Assembly (NCBI GenBank): GCA_020632665.1
Contig: JACKFC010000022.1
Coordinates: 10,995-74,994, forward strand
Length of the DNA stretch: 64,000 nt
Source: Deltaproteobacteria bacterium
GTDB lineage: Bacteria; Myxococcota_A; UBA9042
Reading direction: 5' to 3'
The first letter of the stretch is position 1; each line of letters starts with the position of its first letter. Positions 24,568 to 33,946 of the stretch are shown one piece after another. The notes beneath the pieces were generated by a model, which did not search any database, was not told the DNA's origin, and worked only from the letters and a program-made list of their open reading frames with translations. The position numbers were made by a program, and so were the translations under genes.

Positions 24568-25034
24568 TCGCCGCTTTTGCCGCCGGGTGCTCCGCCGCGT
24601 CGCGTGGCCAGGCCGACGTTGCGGACGCCGAGCTTCTGCAAATCGGAGATGACCTCCATCACGCGCTCGTAGGTCAGCTTCTCGTCGGCCTCGATGCGCA
24701 CCTGCAGGTTCGGGTTCTTGCCGACCTGCGCCGCGATGCGGCTGGCCAATGCCTTGCTGTCGGTCGGTTCGCCGGCCTCGTAGAGGTTGCCCTGGCGATC
24801 GACGCTGACGACGACCTCGCCCGGCGGAGCCTCCGCCGTCGAGGCGCTGCCGGACGGCAGGCTCAACTCGATCTCGCCACCGGCCGCGTCGGCCCGGCCC
24901 TGCTCGACCATCGCCGCCGACGAGACCATGAAGACGATGAGCAAGGCGAAGACCACGTCGACCAGCGACGTCAGGTTCAGCTCGACGCCTTCGTCCTCGC
25001 CGGCCTCGACCGGCCACGCATCATCCTGCCGCAT
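24546..25034 (-). CDS. ExbD/TolR-family biopolymer transport protein
   Basis: The 162-residue product has a short cytoplasmic N-terminus, one membrane helix (LTSLVDVVFALLIVFMVSSA) with the proton-path Asp at residue 26, and a periplasmic domain with IRIEADEKLTYERVMEVISDLQKLGVRNVGLAT, the ExbD/TolR C-terminal pattern. With the preceding ExbB/TolQ homologue it should form a proton-driven motor powering TonB, TolA or a gliding-type system; no TonB or TolA gene is nearby. It overlaps exbB by 14 nt. Confidence 0.9.
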   Translation of the reverse strand: MRQDDAWPVEAGEDEGVELNLTSLVDVVFALLIVFMVSSAAMVEQGRADAAGGEIELSLPSGSASTAEAPPGEVVVSVDRQGNLYEAGEPTDSKALASRIAAQVGKNPNLQVRIEADEKLTYERVMEVISDLQKLGVRNVGLATRRGGAPGGKSGDAPPAGP

Positions 25035-25689
25035 GGCTCTCCCCCTCGGCAGGAGCCGCCGGTGTCGCGCCCCGCGCCTTGGCGAGGTGGTCGGCGACCT
25101 CTTCGACCAGGAGCTGCAGCTCGAGCACGACGTGGGCGAGGTGGGCCTTGAGCGTCTGGTGCAGCAAGACCACGACCACGGCCACGACGATGCCGGCGGC
25201 GGTCGTGATCAGCGCCTCGGCGACGCCGACCGCGACCACTTCGTAGCCGGCCTGGCCCTTCTCGCCGAGGTCCTTGAGCGCCGTCATGATGCCGAGCACG
25301 GTGCCGAGCAGGCCGAGGAAGGGCGACATCGTGCCCAGCGTCGCCAGCAGACCGAGCCCGCGGCGGACCCGGATCGACAGCCGGCGGGCCTCGCGCGCCA
25401 TCACCGCGAAGATCTCGCCACGATCGCCGCCGCGCATCGCCGTCTCGACGCCACGGCCGAGCACCGGCGCGAGCTCGTGGCTCGCCTCGGAGCAACGCGC
25501 TAGCACCGTCGGCATATCGCCGGCCGCGGCGGCGTCGCGGACCCTGCGGCCCAATCGGCGCGCCATCGGTACCAGCCCGCGGACCGCCAACCAGCGCTCG
25601 ACGAAGAGGGCGAACGCCCCGACCGCGATGGCCGCGATCGCGAACATCGTCGGCCCGCCGCGCTCGAAGAGGCCAATCAACTCGGACAT
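25021..25689 (-). CDS. MotA/TolQ/ExbB proton-channel family protein
   Basis: The 222-residue product has three hydrophobic helices: about 14-33, 115-137 (LLATLGTMSPFLGLLGTVLGIM) and 155-180 (EALITTAAGIVVAVVVVLL). GLLGTVLGIM and EALITTAAGI are family signatures, with the conserved Thr in helix 3. AAGGAG 7 nt before the ATG at 25689 sets the start; the longer frame upstream is antisense to nrnA. It is the first gene of the exbB-exbD pair. Partner system unknown. Confidence 0.9.
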   Translation of the reverse strand: MSELIGLFERGGPTMFAIAAIAVGAFALFVERWLAVRGLVPMARRLGRRVRDAAAAGDMPTVLARCSEASHELAPVLGRGVETAMRGGDRGEIFAVMAREARRLSIRVRRGLGLLATLGTMSPFLGLLGTVLGIMTALKDLGEKGQAGYEVVAVGVAEALITTAAGIVVAVVVVLLHQTLKAHLAHVVLELQLLVEEVADHLAKARGATPAAPAEGESHAAG

Positions 25690-25800
25690 CCAGCAACTCC
25701 TTCGCAGCGGCGCGCGTGGCAAGGCACCGGCAGCGCCACGCAGCGCGCCGCAGCGTAGCAGAGCAACACCGACCGCGTCGCTATTCCCATCACGGCTGCG

Positions 25801-25830
25801 TTGACAGCCCGCGCGCCCGCGTCCGATCGT
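25801..25830 (+). promoter_or_regulatory. Possible promoter of the nrnA operon
   Basis: A perfect TTGACA (25801-25806) is followed after 18 nt by GATCGT (3 of 6 matches). It lies about 45 nt upstream of the proposed TTG start, in the gap diverging from exbB. Confidence 0.35.
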
Positions 25831-25836
25831 AGGGGC

Positions 25837-25853
25837 CCCCGCGCTTCGCGGGG
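25837..25853 (+). terminator. GC hairpin in the nrnA leader
   Basis: CCCCGCG-CTT-CGCGGGG is a perfect 7-bp stem with a 3-nt loop, followed by CGTTTGC. It has an intrinsic-terminator look but sits between the candidate promoter and the nrnA start, so it could act as an attenuator. Confidence 0.4.
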
Positions 25854-25872
25854 CGTTTGCCCGGAGGCCCGC

Positions 25873-26874
25873 TTGCCCGTCACCGCCGATCCCGCCGCCC
25901 CTTGGCTCCTCGAACGTATCCACGCCGCCGAGCGCATCGCGCTGATGACCCACGTCGATCCCGATGCAGACGGCTTGGGCAGCCAGCTCGGCTTCTTCCA
26001 CGCCGCGCGTGCGGCGGGCAAAGACGTCGTGATCGTCAACGACGATCCCTGTCCGGCACGCTACCGCTGGCTGGATCCCGAGGCCGTGATCGGCGACTTC
26101 GACGGCGCCGCCGCAGATCTCGAAGGGGTCGAGCTGGGCCTCTGCTTCGACGCCAACGAGGCGAGCCGCGCCGGTCGCCCGCTCGCCGCGCTGCAGCAGG
26201 CTGGCGTCCCCGTGCTGCTCGTCGACCACCACCGCCTGCGCGACGGCAACCCCTTGCAGGGCCTGGTGGCGACGCGTTTCTCGTCGTCCGGCGAGTTGAC
26301 CTACCGCTTGCTGCAGGCGCTCGGTTGGCCAGTCGGAGCCGAAGCGGCACGCGGCCTCTACGCGGCGATGAGCTTCGACACCGGCAGCTTCCGCTTCCTG
26401 CGCAACGACCCCGACACGCTGCGCGTCGCCGCCGAACTGCAGGCGACCGGCCTGGATACCAACCCGATTCAGGAGGCGCTCTTCGCCAGCCGGCCCTACG
26501 CCGAGACGGTGCTGCTCGGGCGGATCCTGGAGCGGATCCAACGCAGCGCTGACGGCCAGGTCGCCTGGGCCGTGGTCCCGCCCGAAGCGATCGCCGACCT
26601 CGACGTGCCGCGCGACGCGGTCGGTGAAGCGATCCCCTTCGTGGTCGGCATCGAGGGCGTGCGCGCCGCGGCGATGTTCAAGCCCGGCCGCAATCCCGGC
26701 GAGTGGAAGCTCTCGCTGCGCGCCAAGGCCGGCGTCGTCGTCGGCGATATCGCGACCCGGCGCGGCGGTGGCGGCCACGACCAGGCCGCGGGCGCGACGC
26801 TCACCGGCGATATCGTCGCGCTCTGCGACGAGATCCTCGGCGAGCTGCAGGCCGCGGTGGAGAGGGCCGGATGA
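25873..26874 (+). CDS. nrnA: DHH-family oligoribonuclease/pAp phosphatase (NrnA-like)
   Basis: NrnA degrades nano-RNAs and dephosphorylates pAp. The 333-residue product has the DHH-domain motifs THVDPDADGLGSQLG (near 26-40) and VDHHR (near 117), plus FDTGSFRF, and the DHHA1 motif GGGGHDQAAGATL near 300. A TTG start at 25873 is chosen because CCGGAGG lies 5 nt upstream; the alternative TTG at 25801 is the -35 element of a candidate promoter. The stop overlaps the next gene as ATGA. Confidence 0.9.
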   Translation: MPVTADPAAPWLLERIHAAERIALMTHVDPDADGLGSQLGFFHAARAAGKDVVIVNDDPCPARYRWLDPEAVIGDFDGAAADLEGVELGLCFDANEASRAGRPLAALQQAGVPVLLVDHHRLRDGNPLQGLVATRFSSSGELTYRLLQALGWPVGAEAARGLYAAMSFDTGSFRFLRNDPDTLRVAAELQATGLDTNPIQEALFASRPYAETVLLGRILERIQRSADGQVAWAVVPPEAIADLDVPRDAVGEAIPFVVGIEGVRAAAMFKPGRNPGEWKLSLRAKAGVVVGDIATRRGGGGHDQAAGATLTGDIVALCDEILGELQAAVERAG

Positions 26875-27110
26875 GTCGGCAGCCGACGAACGTGCCGAAG
26901 CGGGCCGCCAGCGAAGACGATCCGATCGTCTGCTGCTGCAACGGCGTGCCGCTCTCGGAGGTCGTCGACGCGATGGAGAACGGCGCTACCACGATCTCGG
27001 AGCTCTTCGACCGCACTTGGGCCGGCTGTGGTCCCTGCGGTGGCTCGTGTCAGCCCGACCTCGAAGCCCTGCTGGAAGATTTCCACGCCCGCCGGCGCGA
27101 GGCCGGATGA
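26871..27110 (+). CDS. BFD-like [2Fe-2S]-binding domain protein
   Basis: The 79-residue protein has VCCCNGVPLSEVVDAMENG near its middle and GCGPCGGSCQPDLEALL near the end. The CxC...CxxC spacing and the helix between match the bacterioferritin-associated ferredoxin/NirB Fer2_BFD domain, which binds a [2Fe-2S] cluster. There is no bacterioferritin nearby. ATGA overlaps on both sides tie it to nrnA and to the following unknown gene. The partner redox protein is unknown. Confidence 0.82.
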   Translation: MSRQPTNVPKRAASEDDPIVCCCNGVPLSEVVDAMENGATTISELFDRTWAGCGPCGGSCQPDLEALLEDFHARRREAG

Positions 27111-28264
27111 GCCTGCTCGGACTCGGTGTGGAGCTCTCGCGGCTGCCTCTCGCGGCTGCGCTGGATATGTGGGCGAGCGCCCCCGCGGTCCTCGGCGCCG
27201 AGCCGGAGCGCGAGTTGGCGACCTGCCGCGTCCTCTGCGAGCGGGTCGTCCGCGGCGACGAATCCGAGCCCGGTGATCGCGCCGGCTGGCTGCTGCGGGC
27301 GGTGCTACAGCGCGGCGCCGCCGGCCTGCACGAGCCGACCCGGCGTCTGCTGACGACCACGCTGCGCGACACCAGCGACCTCCTCGCCGCGGACGACGCC
27401 GATCGCCTGGTGCAGGCCTGCGTCGGCGAGGACGAGGCGCTGGCGTCGCTGCTGGTCGAACCCGCGCTGCATCGGGCCCGGCGCGACCCGCAGGCGCGGC
27501 ACCAACTCGAAGACGCTGCGCTCGCCGCCTTCGCCACGACGCCGGGGCGCTGGCGCGAGCACGCCACCGAGCCGATCCGTGACGCGTTGGTCGACGCCCT
27601 CTGCGCCATGGCCCTCGCCGCCGGTGAGGCGGAGCGGGCGTGGACGCTCGCCGAGGCGTGGCCGCCGGGACGCAGCGTGCTGGTCGACGTCGCCGCGAGC
27701 CTCGCCACCGCGCACGCACACGGCCGGCTGGAGCGCCTGCTCGGTCGCTATGCATTCGGTGGTGTGGTCCGCAGCGCCGCGGTCGACGCGCTCTGGGCCG
27801 ACGCCGAACGCCGGCGCGACGATAGCCTCGCGGCTTGGCTCGCCGAGCTCGAGCCCACGGCGGAAGCGTTGGCCCGGGTGCGGGGCTGTACGCCCTCGCC
27901 GCTCTGGGCCCGTCGGCGCCAAGCGGTGCTCGAGGGCTGGGTCCGTCTCGACCCGGATTGGCTGGTCCGCGCCTGCGCCGCCGAGCCCGACGCGGCAGAC
28001 GCGCTCGACGCGCTGGTGGTCGCCGCCGCGCTGCAGCAGCGGCTCGCGGCCGAGGCGATGCGGGCGTTGATCGGTGTCGATCCCGATCGCGCCGTCTCGC
28101 GCGCGACGCGGCGGCTGCGTGACGCGACACGGACCGGGATCGCCGGTCGTCGCGAGCTGGGGCGGCTGCGGCAAGATCTGCAAGACGCCGCGCAGGCCGC
28201 GGGCGAACCGGGCCTCGCCGATGGCGTCGTGGCGCTCTTGGGGCGGGAGATGGCCGGCGGCTGA
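27107..28264 (+). CDS. Unknown Ala/Leu-rich helical protein
   Basis: The 385-residue product is rich in Ala, Leu, Arg and Asp with a regular pattern of amphipathic helices, such as DRLVQACVGEDEALASLLVE. This suggests an alpha-solenoid (HEAT/TPR-like) scaffold. No signal peptide, membrane helix, Cys cluster or catalytic motif is visible. It starts at an ATGA overlap with the BFD-like gene and ends 15 nt from the convergent pilin gene. I do not recognise a family; a protein-binding role in the nrnA operon is only inference. Confidence 0.7.
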   Translation: MSLLGLGVELSRLPLAAALDMWASAPAVLGAEPERELATCRVLCERVVRGDESEPGDRAGWLLRAVLQRGAAGLHEPTRRLLTTTLRDTSDLLAADDADRLVQACVGEDEALASLLVEPALHRARRDPQARHQLEDAALAAFATTPGRWREHATEPIRDALVDALCAMALAAGEAERAWTLAEAWPPGRSVLVDVAASLATAHAHGRLERLLGRYAFGGVVRSAAVDALWADAERRRDDSLAAWLAELEPTAEALARVRGCTPSPLWARRRQAVLEGWVRLDPDWLVRACAAEPDAADALDALVVAAALQQRLAAEAMRALIGVDPDRAVSRATRRLRDATRTGIAGRRELGRLRQDLQDAAQAAGEPGLADGVVALLGREMAGG

Positions 28265-28279
28265 ACGCCAGCGGCGCGG

Positions 28280-28849
28280 CTACTCGAGCTCGTCGACCAA
28301 GATCGGTTCGCGCTGCTCGCTGGTCAGGAAGATATCGGAAAATTCGCCGTCGCCGTCGAAGTCGGCGCGGGCCCGAGCGACCCACCAATCTTGATTCGCG
28401 TTGATGATGTAGCCGGCGGGTGGCGCCTGCGGAGCGGCCGGGTTGCGGGCCCAGATCACGTATTGGAAGTAGACTTCCTGCTGCGAGGCGAAGCCGGCGC
28501 CGAGCGCGCACCAGCCGGGGTGATTGGCTTGATCGCCCGGCTTGTTGCAGTCGATGTCCCAGGTGCCCGCGCCGATCGCCCAGTCCATCGACTTCGGCCA
28601 CCAATCGTCGAATGCGGTGCCGCTCGAAACGTAACGGTGGTAGGTCTGGTAGTACGATTCCTGCTTGATCCGGACGTCGCCGAGGAAGGCGATCGCCTCT
28701 TGGACCCGTGCGCGGCGCGCGAAGCGCTTGTAGGACGCGATCGCGGTCGTCGCGAGGATGCCGATGATCACGACCACGATCATCAGCTCGAGGAGGGTGA
28801 AGCCGGCGCGCCCCCGGTCGGCAGAAAAGTGATTGCGGATGCCCGACAT
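28280..28849 (-). CDS. Type IV pilin-like protein
   Basis: The 189-residue prepilin has a charged leader (about 16 residues), the prepilin-peptidase site G/FTLLELMIVVVIIGILA with Glu at +5, and one N-terminal hydrophobic helix. The globular part has a Cys pair (CNKPGDQANHPGWC) and several Trp. The C-terminus carries an Asp-rich stretch (FDGDGEFSD), possibly a calcium loop. GGGAGG lies upstream of the ATG. It is isolated: no assembly genes adjoin, and the nearest GspE/PilB ATPase is 15 kb away. It could be a major or minor pilin, or a type II pseudopilin. Confidence 0.88.
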   Translation of the reverse strand: MSGIRNHFSADRGRAGFTLLELMIVVVIIGILATTAIASYKRFARRARVQEAIAFLGDVRIKQESYYQTYHRYVSSGTAFDDWWPKSMDWAIGAGTWDIDCNKPGDQANHPGWCALGAGFASQQEVYFQYVIWARNPAAPQAPPAGYIINANQDWWVARARADFDGDGEFSDIFLTSEQREPILVDELE

Positions 28850-28945
28850 GGCGACCTCCCGAGGCGCAACGCCCCACTTCATGCTGCGGCCCGCGTCCGC
28901 CTCGGTCAAGGAAGATCTGGCGCTTGCGCCATGCCGCACTGCGTC

Positions 28946-28975
28946 TTGAATGGCCTCCGACGAGCGCGGTACAAC
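28946..28975 (+). promoter_or_regulatory. Possible promoter of the NAD-GDH gene
   Basis: TTGAAT and TACAAC stand 18 nt apart, each with 4 of 6 consensus matches, about 40 nt upstream of the GDH start. It lies in the gap shared with the divergent pilin gene. Confidence 0.35.
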
Positions 28976-29014
28976 GCGCGCGCGGCGCTCCGATGCGGCG
29001 CAGGGAGGCATTCG

Positions 29015-32000
29015 ATGACGGCCACCAATAGCGCGCCCAGGGTCCAGCAATTCCCAGCCGATCTCGCACCGAAGCGGGCCAGCCACCGCGATGACCGCCG
29101 GGTCGAGATGGTTCGCCGCGTCACCGAGAGCGACCTCTGGCAGGACGACCGCGAGCGCCGCACCGCTGCCTTCCTGGCGCAGAGTGTGGTCCGTCGCGCC
29201 GACGACGACTTCCTCAACCGCCACCCGGCCGAGGCGCTGCCGGGCCACGTCCGCTCTGCCATGCACGCGGTCAGCGACCGCCCTGACGACGCGATCAAGG
29301 TCGGTGTGCTGCTCCCCGAGCAGCAACGCCACGGCTACAGCCTGCCGATGGCGGTGCTCGAGACGTGCATGGGCGACCAGCCCTTCATCGTCGACACGAT
29401 CAAGATGGTCCTGCGTCGGATGGACATCCGGATCCTCGGCACGATGAACATGATCTTGCCGGTCGAGCGCGACGAACAGGGCAAGATGCTGGCGATCGAG
29501 AACGACAACGCCAAGGCGAAGAACGAATCGTTCACCTGCCACTTGCTCAGCCTCGCCAGCGTGCAGGGCCGGATCGACCAGCTCCGCACCGCCATCCGCG
29601 ATCACCTCGAGCGGGCGCAGCGGGTGGTCGGCGACTTCCGCGCGATGCGCAAGCTGGTCCGCGACGTCGACTCGACGCTGCATTATTGCGCCGAGTGCAT
29701 GCCCGACCGTTCGCGCGAATTCCTCGAGGTCGCGTCGTTCGGCGATTGGCTGGTCAACGACAACTTCGTCTTCATGGGCGCCTACGGCTTCGACGAGCAC
29801 GGCCGCCCCACCGGGCGCTTGGGCCTGGGCCGCTACGACGCCGGCGGGCGCGTCGGCGTCGAGACCGATCCGCAGCGCGCCTTCACCGGGGACGCGCCGC
29901 TGGTCTCGATCCACCAGAGCCGCCACGCCTCGCCGGTGCACCGCGACGCGCGGATGCAGGAGGTCCGCATCCGGCTCTTCGACGGCGACGGCAACCCAGA
30001 CGGCGGCGTCGTCTTCCAGGGCTTGTTCACCTACGCCGCGCTCACCTGCCCGGCCTCGACCGTGCCGACGCTGCGGATGCGGCTCTCGCACATGGTCGCC
30101 GCGGAGGACCTGGTCCCGAAGTCGCACCGGATGAAGCTCTTCTTGAGCTTCTTCGACCGGCTGCCGCTGACCTACCTCTTCGCCGCGAACGACGCCGAGG
30201 TGCAGAGCGCGATCAACGAGGCGATCGACGTCGACTTCGGCGGCGACGCGCGCGTCCACGCGATGGTCAGCCCGTCCAAGACGGTCGCGCACGTCTTCGT
30301 CATCGTCGCGGCCGGCCGCTACGGCGACCAGCTCCGGATGCGCGTGCAGGAGACGCTGCGGCGGGCCTATGGCGCCGACCACGTCGCCTTCCGCCTGTTG
30401 GTCGGCAAGACCGAAGCGACGATGTGGCATTACCTGCTGCAGTCGAGCGACGAGCTGGTCACCGCCGACGTCGACGAACTCTCCACCGCGATCGAGGCGA
30501 TGGTCAGCCCATGGCTCGAGCGCCTGCGCGATATGTTGCGTGAGGCTGGGCTCGCCGAGGACACCATCGACCGACTCGCGCTGCGCTTCGGCGATTGCCT
30601 GCCCGACGAGTACCGGCACCGCGTCCGCGCTGCCCACCTCGCCGAAGATCTGCGCAACTTCGAGTACGTCCTCGACGGCAAGGGCGCCCGCCTGGTGCTG
30701 CGGCAGGACGCCGACGACGAGCGCGACGGCACCGCGCGGCTGCTCTACTACACTCCGACCGACTCGGCGCTGACCGATATCTTGCCGGTGATCGACCACT
30801 TCGGGCTCCGCGTCCTGGGTGAGACGACCACGCCGATCGAGGACGCCCGCGGCGGTCGCTGCTATTTCGAGAGCTACCGCATCGACCTCTCGGCCGACCT
30901 CGGATCGGCGCTGCTCGAGCACGGCGGCGCGCTGCTCGAAGCGGTGAGCGCGGTGCTCGACGGGCGGATGAATTCCTCGTCGCTGAACCGCCTGCTACTG
31001 CCGGCCCGGCTGGATTGGCGCCAGCTGCAGGTGATGCGCGCGTTCATCGGCTACGCCCGTCAGCTCGGCGTCGCCTTTCCGCCGAACGTCGTGCAGCAGG
31101 TGCTGCAGGATCACGCGGCTGTGGCGCGGACCCTGATCGATCTCTTCGACGCCCGCTTCGCGCCGCGGCTCGGCGAAGCCAGCAGCGACGTGATCTCGGC
31201 CCACGACGAACGCCGCAGCGCCCGCATCGAGGCGGTGCAGACGCGGTTCGTCGAGCAGCTCGAAGAAGTCAGCGACGCGGTGGCTGATAAGGTGCTGCGG
31301 ATCTTCTACAACCTCTTCACCGCGACGATCCGCACCAACTTCTTCCAGCGGGCCTCGGTCGCGCGCGGCCTCTCCTTCAAATTCCGTTGTGCGGACGTGG
31401 AGATGATGCGCGACCCGCGGCCGATGTACGAGATCTTCGTCTACGATCCGAAGGTCGAGGGCGTCCACCTCCGCGGCGGCCCGGTCGCCCGCGGCGGCCT
31501 GCGCTGGTCCGATCGGCTCGACGACTACCGCACCGAGATCCTCGGCCTGATGCTCACCCAGATGGTGAAGAACACCCTGATCGTCCCGGTCGGCAGCAAG
31601 GGCGGCTTCGTCATCAAGGTCAGCGAGCGCGACGACGCGGCCCGTCGCCGCCTCGCCGACGAGCTCTACAAGGTCTTCATCAACGGCCTGCTCGACGTGA
31701 CCGACAATATCGTCGACGGCAAGACCGTCTTCCCCGACGACGTCGTGGTCTGGGACGAGCAGGACCCCTACCTCGTCGTCGCCGCCGACAAGGGCACCGC
31801 GCACCTCTCCGATACGGCCAACGCCATCGCGCAGGAGCGCGGCTTCTGGCTCGGCGACGCCTTCGCTTCGGGCGGCTCGCAGGGCTACGACCACAAGCGC
31901 TACGGCATCACCGCCCGCGGCGCCTGGGTCTGCGTGCAGCGCCACTTCCGCGAGATGGGCATCGACACGCAGAGCGATCGCATCACCGCCGTCGGCATCG

Positions 32001-33919
32001 GCGATATGAGCGGCGACGTCTTCGGCAACGGCATGTTGCTGACCCGCACGCTGCAGCTGAAGGGCGCGTTCAACCACCGCCACATCTTCCTCGACCCGGA
32101 CCCGGAGCCCGAGGCCTCGTTCGTCGAGCGGCAGCGCCTCTTCGACCTGCCGCGTTCGACCTGGTCCGACTACGACCGAAGCAAGATCAGCGCCGGCGGC
32201 GGGCTCTACGACCGCGGCGCGAAGCGGATCGAGCTCACGCCCGAGGTCAAGGAGATGCTCGGCGTCGACCGCGACGAAGTCTCCGGTGAGGAGCTGGTGC
32301 GGCTGCTGCTGACGCTCGACGTGCACCTGCTCTGGAACGGCGGCATCGGCACCTACGTCAAGGCGAGCAACCAGACCCACGCCGACGTCGGCGACAAGGC
32401 CAACGACGGGGTCCGCGTCGACGCGCGGCAGCTGCGCTGCAAGGTCGTCGGCGAAGGCGGCAACCTCGGCATGACCCAGGCTGCCCGCGTCGAATTCGCC
32501 CTGCTCGGCGGCCGCATCAACACCGACGCGGTCGACAACTCCGGCGGCGTCGACCTCTCCGACCACGAGGTGAACCTCAAGATCCTCTTCGCCCCGCTGC
32601 TGCAGCAGAACAAGCTCGATATGGCGGCGCGCGACCGCGTGCTCTTCAGCGTCGACCACGCCGTCTGCGACAAAGTCCTGGCGAACAACCACCAGAATAC
32701 GCTCGGACTCTCGCTGGAGCAGGCGCGCAGCGCGGGCGCGGTGCGCAGCTTCGACCCGGTCATCGCCTTCCTCGCCGACGAGCTGGGCATCGACCGTGAC
32801 CTGCAGTCGCTGCCGTCGGCGACGACCCTGAACGAGCGGCAGCATGCCGGCCACGGCCTGACCCGCCCCGAGCTCTCGCGCGTCGCCGCCTTCGCCAAGA
32901 TGTGGGCCTACCAGCACCTCGCGGCGGATCCGGACGCCAGCGCGTTCGTCGCCGCCGGCTACCTCGACGCGTATTTCCCCGACGAGGTGAGCCGCGATTG
33001 GCAGGACGCGATCGCTGACCACATGCTGCGGCACCAGATCGTCTGCACCGTGTGGAGCAACGAGGTCGTCGACCTCGGCGGCGCCCGGCTGTTGCCGAGC
33101 TTGGCGATGGAATACGGCCGCTCGGTCGCCGAGATGTGCAACGCCTGGGCGCTCTCGGCCGAGCTGCTCGGAGCACGCAAGCTGCGCCGTACGCTGCACG
33201 ACCTCGACGGCAAGATCGCCGCGTCGCTGCAGACCGAGGCGTACCTCGCGGTCGAGTCGGCGGTCGGCAGCCTGACCCGCACCCTGCTGTCGTCGCTGCA
33301 CGGTCCGGACCTGACCGACCTCTTCGCGCAGCAGGCGGTGGTCAAGGACTTCGTCGCCGCTGCGAGTGGACATCTGCTGTCGGCGCTGCCGGCGGTGACG
33401 CGGACCGAGGTGCGGGCCAAGGCGCGGTCTTGGGCGTCGCTCGGGCTGCCCTCCGAGCTCGCCGAGGAGCTGGCGCGGCTCGGCAATCTCGGCCAGATCG
33501 TGCAGGTCTATCGGCTCTCGCGGCGCACCGGCCTGCCAGCCGAGGATGCGATGGCGGTCTGGATGGTCTCGGCCCACCGAAGCGGCCTCGGGCCCCTGCT
33601 CTCCGGCGAAGATGATATCGCCGCCGACCGCTGGATCGCCGCTGCGCGCGCCAGCCTGCACCAGGACCTCACCGATTCGCTGCTGCACCTGGCGCTCGAC
33701 GTCGCGGCGGCGGTGGCGCCGGCGAAGCCCCGGACCGCGACCATCGAGCGGGCGGTCGACCGCGATCCACGCCTCGCCGAGATCTGGGACATGGCCCGCG
33801 CCATCGCCGGCGAACGCGACCGCTTGCCGGCGATGGTCGTGCTGACCACCCGGCTGCGGACCCGGCTCTCGCTGACCCACGGCGGCGCCGGGGGCGACGC
33901 ACCGCCGGTGATCGGCTAG
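29015..33919 (+). CDS. NAD-specific glutamate dehydrogenase, large (GDH-180) type
   Basis: The enzyme oxidises glutamate to 2-oxoglutarate and ammonia with NAD, and is usually catabolic. The 1634-residue length matches the Streptomyces/Pseudomonas GDH-180 class. The N-terminal 700 residues hold the ACT-like regulatory domains (e.g. CMGDQPFIVDTIKMVLRRMD). The catalytic core follows with ARGGLRWSDRLDDYRTEILGLM, VPVGSKGGFV (Lys near 860) and the nucleotide-domain motif WNGGIGTYVKAS. The ATG at 29015 has AGGGAGG 6 nt upstream; the frame extends further upstream as antisense of the pilin gene. Control by amino acids through the N-terminal domains is known for the class. Confidence 0.96.
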   Translation: MTATNSAPRVQQFPADLAPKRASHRDDRRVEMVRRVTESDLWQDDRERRTAAFLAQSVVRRADDDFLNRHPAEALPGHVRSAMHAVSDRPDDAIKVGVLLPEQQRHGYSLPMAVLETCMGDQPFIVDTIKMVLRRMDIRILGTMNMILPVERDEQGKMLAIENDNAKAKNESFTCHLLSLASVQGRIDQLRTAIRDHLERAQRVVGDFRAMRKLVRDVDSTLHYCAECMPDRSREFLEVASFGDWLVNDNFVFMGAYGFDEHGRPTGRLGLGRYDAGGRVGVETDPQRAFTGDAPLVSIHQSRHASPVHRDARMQEVRIRLFDGDGNPDGGVVFQGLFTYAALTCPASTVPTLRMRLSHMVAAEDLVPKSHRMKLFLSFFDRLPLTYLFAANDAEVQSAINEAIDVDFGGDARVHAMVSPSKTVAHVFVIVAAGRYGDQLRMRVQETLRRAYGADHVAFRLLVGKTEATMWHYLLQSSDELVTADVDELSTAIEAMVSPWLERLRDMLREAGLAEDTIDRLALRFGDCLPDEYRHRVRAAHLAEDLRNFEYVLDGKGARLVLRQDADDERDGTARLLYYTPTDSALTDILPVIDHFGLRVLGETTTPIEDARGGRCYFESYRIDLSADLGSALLEHGGALLEAVSAVLDGRMNSSSLNRLLLPARLDWRQLQVMRAFIGYARQLGVAFPPNVVQQVLQDHAAVARTLIDLFDARFAPRLGEASSDVISAHDERRSARIEAVQTRFVEQLEEVSDAVADKVLRIFYNLFTATIRTNFFQRASVARGLSFKFRCADVEMMRDPRPMYEIFVYDPKVEGVHLRGGPVARGGLRWSDRLDDYRTEILGLMLTQMVKNTLIVPVGSKGGFVIKVSERDDAARRRLADELYKVFINGLLDVTDNIVDGKTVFPDDVVVWDEQDPYLVVAADKGTAHLSDTANAIAQERGFWLGDAFASGGSQGYDHKRYGITARGAWVCVQRHFREMGIDTQSDRITAVGIGDMSGDVFGNGMLLTRTLQLKGAFNHRHIFLDPDPEPEASFVERQRLFDLPRSTWSDYDRSKISAGGGLYDRGAKRIELTPEVKEMLGVDRDEVSGEELVRLLLTLDVHLLWNGGIGTYVKASNQTHADVGDKANDGVRVDARQLRCKVVGEGGNLGMTQAARVEFALLGGRINTDAVDNSGGVDLSDHEVNLKILFAPLLQQNKLDMAARDRVLFSVDHAVCDKVLANNHQNTLGLSLEQARSAGAVRSFDPVIAFLADELGIDRDLQSLPSATTLNERQHAGHGLTRPELSRVAAFAKMWAYQHLAADPDASAFVAAGYLDAYFPDEVSRDWQDAIADHMLRHQIVCTVWSNEVVDLGGARLLPSLAMEYGRSVAEMCNAWALSAELLGARKLRRTLHDLDGKIAASLQTEAYLAVESAVGSLTRTLLSSLHGPDLTDLFAQQAVVKDFVAAASGHLLSALPAVTRTEVRAKARSWASLGLPSELAEELARLGNLGQIVQVYRLSRRTGLPAEDAMAVWMVSAHRSGLGPLLSGEDDIAADRWIAAARASLHQDLTDSLLHLALDVAAAVAPAKPRTATIERAVDRDPRLAEIWDMARAIAGERDRLPAMVVLTTRLRTRLSLTHGGAGGDAPPVIG

Positions 33920-33946
33920 CATCGCGCAGCCCAACAAGGAGGACGC

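Noticed and set aside
25801..25803. TTG at 25801 as the nrnA start
   Set aside because: It is part of a TTGACA promoter element and the extra 24 codons have no family similarity; TTG at 25873 has a good ribosome site.
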